Assembly (NCBI RefSeq): GCF_001412215.1
Contig: NZ_LLWP01000012.1
Span: forward strand, 124,001 to 188,000
Reading direction: 5' to 3'
From: Pedobacter sp. Hv1
Lineage (GTDB): Bacteria > Bacteroidota > Bacteroidia > Sphingobacteriales > Sphingobacteriaceae
Length of the DNA stretch: 64,000 nucleotides
Both the position numbers and the translations under genes were made by a program. Below are positions 1 through 6,553 of the stretch, one piece after another (within the stretch, counting starts at the first letter, position 1; every line of letters begins with the position of its first letter). The notes beneath the pieces were generated by a model, which ran no database searches, was not told where the DNA came from, and saw only the letters and a program-made list of their open reading frames with translations.

Positions 1-1030
1 AGCCCGGAAGCATTTCTTCACCTTTTTTACCCAAGGCATCGTATACTCTAACATCTTGTGCATTGTAAGTATCTAAATCTTCTAAAGCACCAGGGCCTCT
101 TAAAATCATACCACCATTATTGTGATACGATTGCGCTGCTGCGATGTTAGGGTGTTTCATTACAAAATCTACCACCGCTCTGTTCTCTGGAATAGAGAAG
201 GGGTATTTGTAAGCTCCACTTTGGATATAATTTGGTTGCCAGTTCCATCCCCAATCGCGGTTAGGGTCATAAGCACCTTCTCCGTCTTCGTTTACAAAAC
301 CATCACCATCATTGTCAATTCCTTCAGAACCTAAAAGCTCGTATTCGCCTTTTTCGTCGTAACCTACCATGATCATTCTTCTTGGATCTGTAGGGTCAAC
401 TTTATAACGTCCGGTTGCACTTTTACGGCGCATCATTACAATATGGCCATCACCATCTAAATCATCAAAACCATCTTCGTTTGTTGCTCCATCACGGTCG
501 TTGTCTATTGGAATTAATCCAGTACGTGGAGAGTGTGCAGTATTGGCCTGATGGATATAATTGTCTCTAGCATCTGGGTTGATGGTAGGGGCAATATAGA
601 ATGTTTTATCAGCCAATAAAGATTGGATCGATTTGTTGCCTGCGGCATACATCTCTACCAAATACCATGCGGTGTACAAAGCAAATTCACTTCCCTGTAT
701 TTCATTAGAGTGGATATTTCCATCAATATACATGGCAGGTTTTTTATCTGCAGTGCCAATTTTGCTATCTGTAATGGTCATTACCCAAAGGTCTTTTCCT
801 TGAAAGGATTTTCCCATCGATTCCAATTTAACCAATGTTGGGTGAGCTGCGGCTAATTTTTTGCAGATATCTGTAATTGCGGTGTAATCGTTGTAGCGGT
901 TCCAGCTAACGGTAACCTTGGGGTTTGGTGGGGTACCCACTGCTGCCAATACATTTGCAGATTGTTGGGCTTTTAAAACTCCGGCGCACAAAATCATTGC
1001 AGCCAGAAGAATAGTATGTTTAATTCTCAT
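1..1030 (-). CDS. M14 family zinc carboxypeptidase (3' end outside window)
   Basis: Secreted metallocarboxypeptidase that would release C-terminal residues from peptides outside the cytoplasm. Reading the minus strand from the ATG at 1030 gives a signal peptide (about residues 1-22), then the M14 zinc site: HSNE (H and E ligands) around residue 100 and the third ligand in QSYHNNGG near residue 300. Between them are two Asp-rich calcium-type segments (DNDRDGATNEDG, DNDGDGFVNEDG) as in thrombospondin type 3 repeats. About 343 residues are visible and no stop is reached, so the gene continues beyond base 1. It lies 12 bases after the stop of a paralogue, suggesting one transcript. Family assignment is firm; substrate unknown. 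Confidence 0.9.
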   Translation of the reverse strand, partial: MRIKHTILLAAMILCAGVLKAQQSANVLAAVGTPPNPKVTVSWNRYNDYTAITDICKKLAAAHPTLVKLESMGKSFQGKDLWVMTITDSKIGTADKKPAMYIDGNIHSNEIQGSEFALYTAWYLVEMYAAGNKSIQSLLADKTFYIAPTINPDARDNYIHQANTAHSPRTGLIPIDNDRDGATNEDGFDDLDGDGHIVMMRRKSATGRYKVDPTDPRRMIMVGYDEKGEYELLGSEGIDNDGDGFVNEDGEGAYDPNRDWGWNWQPNYIQSGAYKYPFSIPENRAVVDFVMKHPNIAAAQSYHNNGGMILRGPGALEDLDTYNAQDVRVYDALGKKGEEMLPG

Positions 1031-1042
1031 TGTCTTTTTTGA

Positions 1043-2686
1043 TTATAGTGATACCTCGATTGATTTACTTCCTGTTGTTGGGCTACCCGCATCAATCGTT
1101 ACCTTGCCACTACCTTTAATTAGCCAGGTCAGTTCTTTGAACTCTTTGCCCTGGATGCTTTCTAAAGTTTGGGTTTTGCGACCGCTAACTACCGTTTGGT
1201 TGGTGTTGGTATTTACTTTTACGGCAATCTTTTTTAAGAAATAGCTTCTGTCGCCTACTTTGGTATAAGTTGATAAGTCGCCGGTGTTGATGATGCTTAA
1301 GGTTACTCGCGTTAAGCCATCCGAAACTTTTTCTGTTTTTACATTTACAAAGTCTACCTGAGGAGCCATTCCTGCTAAGCTTACAATAAAGTCGGTATGT
1401 TTGCCTACAATTCCATCAACCATTTTATACGGAGGATTGATCAATACAAAAGGATCAATACCACCTACTTCTACGGTTTGTCCAGGGAAATCAGGATGGT
1501 TAACCGCTTTCCAAGGAGTAAAAGTATTGGTTATTCCTTGACTGGCGGCCCAACGCAAGTAAGCCGCTGTTGGATCTTCGTTAGTGAATTTTTTCTCTTT
1601 ACGGGTAGAATCTGGGGCTACTTTTGGCACCCACCAACCCGGTGTACTGAAACTTAAGCGACCATAGTGGAAATAGGCCCATTGCGAAAAATCGCCACTT
1701 TCTGCCTGTGTTTTTGGTGCATCTTTGGTTTTGGTAATCTTATTGTATTTTTCAGAAACCAAGGCATTGGCTTTTACATCGGCATCAAACCAACCTGTAA
1801 TAATTCTTTTAGTTAATGCAGAAGGATTAAAAGTTACAGGAGTAGATAGGTTATTAACCGGACCAAAAGTAACTACTGCGTACACGTTAAAAGCATCAAA
1901 AAGGAAATCGAACAAGGCTCTGTTTTCCTTTTCAGAAACTGCATATTCGCCTGCTCCTGGAACGAAATTTTTGTAGTTGTAACTCGAGTTTCTGTTGAAA
2001 TTTACGCCACCATCACCATCTTCATTAAAATCGCCATCTTTATCGTTATCGATCCCTTCAGACAGCAAGATGTATTTTCCAGCTTCACCTTTGCTTGCAT
2101 CTGCAATTAAGAGCGAACGAGGATCGTCTGGGTTTAATTTATATTTTCCGGTTGGGTTAAGAATACGCATCATGGTGATCTTTCCGTTTCCGTCAAGGTC
2201 GTCGATATCGTCTTCATTTAACTTTCCATCTCTATCGTCGTCTGTTTTGGTTGCATTTCCACTACGTTCTGATCTCACTTTAGCAAAATATTGCTCCGTA
2301 GCGTCAGGGCTCATGTTAGGAAAAACATAAAACGTTTGTTTGTTCAATAGATTTTTAATGCTGTCGGTAGCAGAAGCTGCCATTAATTTTTCGGCAAAGC
2401 CAATGGCCATTTCTACACCCAAAAGGTGTTTACCTTCTACACCGCCAACCACTGCAATAGCAGGTTTGTCTTCGGTTTTTCCGGTGCCTAAAGTTAACAT
2501 CCAGATGTCTTTGCCACCTGCTGTTTGCGTTAAAGTTTTTGTTTTAACCCATTGTGGGTATTTTTCTGCTAGCGCTTTAACCCTTTGGGCTAAACGGGCA
2601 TTGTTACTGTAATCCTGTTGGTTTTGTGCGAAAACATTGCATAGCAATAGCAGAAAAAACAGGTTGAAAAGGTAAAGTTTCTTCAT
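1043..2686 (-). CDS. M14 carboxypeptidase-like protein with degenerate zinc site
   Basis: Secreted paralogue of the downstream carboxypeptidase, 547 residues with a signal peptide ending near VFAQ (residue 21). It keeps the M14 layout, including Asp-rich calcium-type segments (DDDRDGKLNEDD, DNDKDGDFNEDG) and a late VEVGG that may match the catalytic Glu strand. The zinc signature is altered: where the neighbour has HSNE this has EGKH (E84, H87), and the region of the third His reads VTFGPVNN. Loss of normal ligands suggests a peptide-binding pseudoenzyme rather than an active peptidase. A beta-rich C-terminal domain follows (about residues 430-547). The next gene starts 12 bases after its stop. 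Family good, inactivity inferred. Confidence 0.85.
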   Translation of the reverse strand: MKKLYLFNLFFLLLLCNVFAQNQQDYSNNARLAQRVKALAEKYPQWVKTKTLTQTAGGKDIWMLTLGTGKTEDKPAIAVVGGVEGKHLLGVEMAIGFAEKLMAASATDSIKNLLNKQTFYVFPNMSPDATEQYFAKVRSERSGNATKTDDDRDGKLNEDDIDDLDGNGKITMMRILNPTGKYKLNPDDPRSLLIADASKGEAGKYILLSEGIDNDKDGDFNEDGDGGVNFNRNSSYNYKNFVPGAGEYAVSEKENRALFDFLFDAFNVYAVVTFGPVNNLSTPVTFNPSALTKRIITGWFDADVKANALVSEKYNKITKTKDAPKTQAESGDFSQWAYFHYGRLSFSTPGWWVPKVAPDSTRKEKKFTNEDPTAAYLRWAASQGITNTFTPWKAVNHPDFPGQTVEVGGIDPFVLINPPYKMVDGIVGKHTDFIVSLAGMAPQVDFVNVKTEKVSDGLTRVTLSIINTGDLSTYTKVGDRSYFLKKIAVKVNTNTNQTVVSGRKTQTLESIQGKEFKELTWLIKGSGKVTIDAGSPTTGSKSIEVSL

Positions 2687-2784
2687 GTTTGTTGAGGTTA
2701 TATGTGCAATTTATAGAAAAAAGCATTTACATAAACTAAAGCTCAACAAGATTTTATAAATGTTACAGTAAAGGGATTCCGGCA

Positions 2785-2810
2785 CTTGGTTCGTATCAAC
2801 ACGAACCAAG
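2785..2810. repeat. Perfect inverted repeat, 10-bp arms
   Basis: CTTGGTTCGT (2785-2794) and ACGAACCAAG (2801-2810) form a perfect stem with a 6-base loop. It sits in the 142-base gap between the FAD-oxidoreductase-like gene and the M14-like gene, both on the minus strand. No T-run follows on either strand, so it is not a standard intrinsic terminator. It could be an operator, a processing site or a weak terminator. Confidence 0.6.
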
Positions 2811-2828
2811 GCCCAAACTTAAGCCTTA

Positions 2829-4031
2829 TTATCTCACCACTTTGCCCAATTGATCAATATTGACATTAAATGGAGGCATATAATCTTGGAGTAAAACGGC
2901 AAATTCTCTGCGATTGATCTCTCTATTTGGATCTAAATCGGTTTTGAATTGATAGGTTGTTTTCCATTTCTTTTCCAACTCTTTTTTGGTGCTTTCTATC
3001 GATTTGTTGCCTACATAACAAATCATATCAATGGTAGCGCCAATGGTCATTTGTGGATTTTTATAATCGTCGAACCAAATTTGCGCCTTGTAATAAAAGT
3101 CTTTAATGGGCTGTTTCACTTCTGCTGTACTTACCAATTGATTCGGTAAAAACTGAACAGCATTGTTTCCGATTTCTCCTTTAATTACGCCAGTTAATCC
3201 AACCATTTGGATCGCTTTCCAATTGGTATCTGCTTGCTTAATGTCGGTATATGGAACAATGGCCAATTTATAATTAACCAATTCTCCCTGAATAGTTTTT
3301 ACGTTAGACAAGGATGTTTGAGTTTTAAAAAAGGCAGCATAAGCCGCAGTTGCACCGGCGGCTTGCCCCAGTAACATACTTTGGGTATCGTTAATCCAAA
3401 CCAAGTTTTCTTGTGCTGGAATAAAGAACTGGTACATAGAAAAAATATTGCCTACTGTGCCATTCATTAACTTACCGGCAGCAACACTGGTTCTATAAAT
3501 GGTGTTGTTATAGTCTAATTTTGTCCAATTGCTATTTGCATTTGCAGTAATTTTCAATGCATCATTCAGCTTTGAATCTGCGGGATTGATCAATACTTTA
3601 GGTCTAATGGATCTGCCATCATTTAACTTAAAGCTCCAGTTTTTTCCAGAACGGTCTGCCTTAACCCATAATACATTTTTAATAATGGTTAGGTTTTTAA
3701 GACTTTCGGCCCAGGTTGTTAACACCTCATTAGCGGTTTGTTTATTAAAAGTAAAGGACTGTGTACTGTCTTTGATCTGTTTGGCTTCTCTGATCTTTTT
3801 TAGAAAAGTAGCCTCAATACCAGAACTCAGATCGGCAGAGATCGGCGAAATGTCAAAGCCTCCGGCCTGTAGTAAAATGGTGGTTTTTACACCAGAAATT
3901 GCCGATTGTAAACCCGCAGCTACAGCAGCATTTCCGTTGCCAATTACCAAAACATCAGGTTTTAATGTTTGAGCTTTAACCTGAGTTAAAAAAGCCGTTA
4001 AGACTAAAATAAGAGATAACTTCTTCATCAT
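2829..4031 (-). CDS. FAD-dependent oxidoreductase-like secreted protein
   Basis: About 401 residues from ATG 4031, chosen because it begins a clear signal peptide (MMKKLSLILVLTAFLTQVKAQ region); the frame is open 29 codons further upstream without such a signal. The mature N-terminus shows a Rossmann-like VLVIGNGNAAVAAGL and a later GQAAGATAAYAA, both typical of the PF12831-type FAD oxidoreductases. The nucleotide motif is off-consensus: GxGxxA and a Gln (ILLQ) where the ribose-binding acid is expected. The C-terminus (LDPNREINRREFAVLLQDY) resembles an S-layer-homology repeat. It may be a degenerate oxidoreductase. No partner genes indicate a substrate. Confidence 0.6.
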   Translation of the reverse strand: MMKKLSLILVLTAFLTQVKAQTLKPDVLVIGNGNAAVAAGLQSAISGVKTTILLQAGGFDISPISADLSSGIEATFLKKIREAKQIKDSTQSFTFNKQTANEVLTTWAESLKNLTIIKNVLWVKADRSGKNWSFKLNDGRSIRPKVLINPADSKLNDALKITANANSNWTKLDYNNTIYRTSVAAGKLMNGTVGNIFSMYQFFIPAQENLVWINDTQSMLLGQAAGATAAYAAFFKTQTSLSNVKTIQGELVNYKLAIVPYTDIKQADTNWKAIQMVGLTGVIKGEIGNNAVQFLPNQLVSTAEVKQPIKDFYYKAQIWFDDYKNPQMTIGATIDMICYVGNKSIESTKKELEKKWKTTYQFKTDLDPNREINRREFAVLLQDYMPPFNVNIDQLGKVVR

Positions 4032-4080
4032 TTTATAAGGATATAAAATATATACGCAATATGCTTTAATTAGATGTGTT

Positions 4081-4114
4081 TTTGATGAACTTTGATGCCA
4101 TTTAACTATATTTA
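4081..4114 (+). promoter_or_regulatory. Bacteroidota-type promoter for the aldehyde dehydrogenase operon
   Basis: A -33 TTTG at 4081-4084 and a -7 element TATATTTA at 4107-4114 (consensus TAnnTTTG, one mismatch) are separated by 22 bases, within the usual range for the Bacteroidota primary sigma factor. The start codon follows 30 bases later. Confidence 0.5.
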
Positions 4115-4144
4115 ACAAATCACTAATGCCTTAGCCTCAAACCT

Positions 4145-5545
4145 ATGGAGCAAAAAATTAATTTAGTTTTTAATTTACAGCAAGCATACAAATATACACT
4201 TAGAAAAAGTAATGCGGCGGAAAGGATTGCAAAACTAAAAGCTTTAAAGGCCGCTATTGCAAAAAATGAGGACAAAATTTACAAGGCTTTACAAAGCGAT
4301 CTACGTAAAAGCACTTTTGAAAGTGCGGTAACAGAGCTGATTTTTATTTACGGCGAATTGGATTTTGCCATTAAAAATCTTAGCGCTTGGATGCGTGCCA
4401 AACGCGTAGGTAAAACCTTAAGCAATCCTTTTGCTAAAAACAGGTTATATTATGAGCCAAAAGGCGTTTGTTTGATTATCTCGCCATGGAATTATCCATT
4501 TCAATTAACCATGGGGCCATTAATTTCGGCCATTGCCGCAGGCAACTGCGTTATGCTCAAACCATCAGAACTTAGTCCCGCAACAAGTAGCATTGTAAGT
4601 GAAATTATAGCTGAGGCATTTAACGAGCAAGAAGTGGCCAGTTTTGAAGGAGCTGTAGAAGTATCAACAGCCTTGTTAAAATTGCCTTTCGATCACATCT
4701 TTTTTACCGGAAGTACTGCAGTTGGTAAAGTAGTGATGGAAGCTGCTTCTAAAAATTTAACTTCGGTTACTCTAGAATTGGGAGGGAAATCGCCAACGAT
4801 TATTGATCAGGAAGTAAACCTTGAAAAAGCGGCAACAAAAATAGCCTGGGGCAAATTGGTTAACAGTGGGCAGACCTGTATTGCACCTGATTATGTTTTT
4901 GTACATGAGCAACAAGTTGATGAGTTTATTGAGCTGTATAAAGCTGCGGTCCATCAAATGTACTTTAAAACAAAAGATCAAATTGATCCCGCCGTGTATG
5001 GTAAAATTGTTAACCCTAAACAGTATAAAAGGTTAAAAGAATTGGTAGACGAAGCCGTTGAAAAAGGTGCGAGGATAAATTTTGGAGGAACTTTTGAGGA
5101 GCAAAACCAAACCATTTATCCTGTTATTTTAACCCAAATACCTACTGGAGCCAAAGTAATGGAAGAAGAAATATTTGGGCCTATTTTACCCATTGTTTCT
5201 TACCAAAATATAGAAGAAGTAATTGCCCAGATTAATGAAAAAAGTAAAGCACTTGCTTTATATATCTTTAGTACAAACAGCAAAAAGGTCAAGTATATCA
5301 TCAAAAATACAAGTGCGGGTGGTACTTGCGTTAATGATGTATTGATCCATATTTCGAACCCTAAGCTGCCTTTTGGCGGAGTAAATGGAAGTGGCATTGG
5401 CAGTAGTCACGGTTTTTTTGGCTTTAAAAACTTTTCTCATGAAAGGGCTGTTGTTTTTCAAAGAGGTGTAGATTTCAATAAGATGATCTATCCACCGTAC
5501 GAGGGAAAGGAGTGGGTGCTGAACCTTTTGAAGAAAATTATGTAA
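4145..5545 (+). CDS. Aldehyde dehydrogenase family protein (ALDH3-like)
   Basis: NAD(P)-dependent oxidation of an aldehyde to the acid in the cytoplasm. The 466 residues match the short ALDH3/fatty-aldehyde or coniferyl-aldehyde type. Visible landmarks are the ISPWNYPF cofactor-entry motif, FTGSTAVGK (Rossmann loop), the general-base Glu in LELGGKSP, the nucleophilic Cys in NSGQTCIAPDY, and EEIFGPILP near the C-terminal third. It lacks the N-terminal extension of ALDH1/2 types. The next gene starts within 8 bases after its stop, so the two are probably cotranscribed. The exact aldehyde is not predictable from this sequence. Confidence 0.92.
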   Translation: MEQKINLVFNLQQAYKYTLRKSNAAERIAKLKALKAAIAKNEDKIYKALQSDLRKSTFESAVTELIFIYGELDFAIKNLSAWMRAKRVGKTLSNPFAKNRLYYEPKGVCLIISPWNYPFQLTMGPLISAIAAGNCVMLKPSELSPATSSIVSEIIAEAFNEQEVASFEGAVEVSTALLKLPFDHIFFTGSTAVGKVVMEAASKNLTSVTLELGGKSPTIIDQEVNLEKAATKIAWGKLVNSGQTCIAPDYVFVHEQQVDEFIELYKAAVHQMYFKTKDQIDPAVYGKIVNPKQYKRLKELVDEAVEKGARINFGGTFEEQNQTIYPVILTQIPTGAKVMEEEIFGPILPIVSYQNIEEVIAQINEKSKALALYIFSTNSKKVKYIIKNTSAGGTCVNDVLIHISNPKLPFGGVNGSGIGSSHGFFGFKNFSHERAVVFQRGVDFNKMIYPPYEGKEWVLNLLKKIM

Positions 5546-5552
5546 TTTGCTT

Positions 5553-6077
5553 ATGCAAGAGCTAGAGAAACTGAAATATCCAATTGGGAAGTACGATCCG
5601 CCAACGCCGATCTCCTTCACCCAAATTCAAGAATGGATTGAAGACCTTGCGTGCTTTCCGCAAGACCTCATTGAGCTTACCCAAACGTTAACTGCAGACC
5701 AGCTGGAAATTCCTTATCGCCCAGGTGGGTGGACGGTAAGACAGGTGGTTAATCACTTGGCAGATAGTCATATCAATGCTTACATGCGATTTCACCTCAC
5801 TTTAACAGAAGAAAAACCACAGATTAGACCTTATCTTGAGCATAAATGGGCAGAGTTGGCAGATGGAAAAACAGGAGACATCCAACTTTCAATAGCGATT
5901 TTAAAGGCAATACATGCCCGATTGGTGGTTTTGCTGAAGACACTAACACCTCAAGATTTTGAACGCACTTATTTTCATCCCGAAGTACAGCTGGAATTTA
6001 CAATGGCCTATCTTTTGGGTAACTATGCTTGGCATGGTAAACATCATTTGGCACATATTAAATCTACAATAAAATGA
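5553..6077 (+). CDS. YfiT/DinB-family metal-dependent thiol transferase
   Basis: DinB-fold four-helix protein of the YfiT (bacillithiol S-transferase-like) group. Metal ligands are seen in the pattern NHLADSH near residue 70 and WHGKHHLAHI at the C-terminus. Related proteins conjugate low-molecular-weight thiols to electrophiles or act as metal-dependent hydrolases; which applies here is inferred. ATG 5553 is preferred over a TTG two codons earlier. The start lies 8 bases after the aldehyde dehydrogenase stop and the end overlaps the next gene by 4 bases (ATGA), so translation is probably coupled. Pairing with an aldehyde dehydrogenase fits a detoxification role. Confidence 0.85.
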   Translation: MQELEKLKYPIGKYDPPTPISFTQIQEWIEDLACFPQDLIELTQTLTADQLEIPYRPGGWTVRQVVNHLADSHINAYMRFHLTLTEEKPQIRPYLEHKWAELADGKTGDIQLSIAILKAIHARLVVLLKTLTPQDFERTYFHPEVQLEFTMAYLLGNYAWHGKHHLAHIKSTIK

Positions 6078-6553
6078 AAAATTATTTGATGCTGCTCATT
6101 TTAGGAGTTACATTGAGCTTACCCGTTAGGGCACAACGCCAATCGATTAAACAATTTTATTTCTTGATAGGGGCTTGGGAGATGAAAAATGCGAAAGGAA
6201 ATATCTCTGAAATCTGGAAAAAAGATGGGAAGGGCTTAAGTGGAAAATGCTACAAACACCATTTGAATGGAGACAGTGTTTTAACCGAAAAAATCAAAGT
6301 GATTACCATTGATGATGAACTTTATTTTTCGGTAACTGGTTTTGAAAAGGATAACCAAGGCACAACTAATTTTAAGTTGATCTCTGTAAAAGACAATATT
6401 TTCATCTTTGAAAATAAAAAGCATGATTTTCCGCAGCGAATTGTTTACGAAAATAAAGGAAAAACAAGTTTAGTGGCTTGGATAGAGGGAGAATTGAACG
6501 GAAAGAAAATGAAGATGGAGTTTGCTTACCAACGTAAAAACCTTAGTAATTAA
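6074..6553 (+). CDS. Small secreted protein of DUF6265 type
   Basis: 159 residues with an N-terminal signal peptide (ending near PVRAQ). The mature part has FYFLIGAWEM near the start and later ENKKHDFPQRIVYE, a pattern seen in the DUF6265 lipocalin-like secreted proteins of Bacteroidota. Function unknown. It begins inside the last codons of the YfiT gene (4-base overlap). Its 3' end overlaps the converging multicopper oxidase gene by 11 bases, leaving no room for a terminator between them. Confidence 0.7.
   Translation: MKNYLMLLILGVTLSLPVRAQRQSIKQFYFLIGAWEMKNAKGNISEIWKKDGKGLSGKCYKHHLNGDSVLTEKIKVITIDDELYFSVTGFEKDNQGTTNFKLISVKDNIFIFENKKHDFPQRIVYENKGKTSLVAWIEGELNGKKMKMEFAYQRKNLSN

Noticed and set aside
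1395..2612. Several open frames of 83-111 codons on the plus strand within the M14-like genes
   Set aside because: They are opposite-strand shadows of strong minus-strand genes with signal peptides and conserved motifs; none has a recognisable protein pattern.
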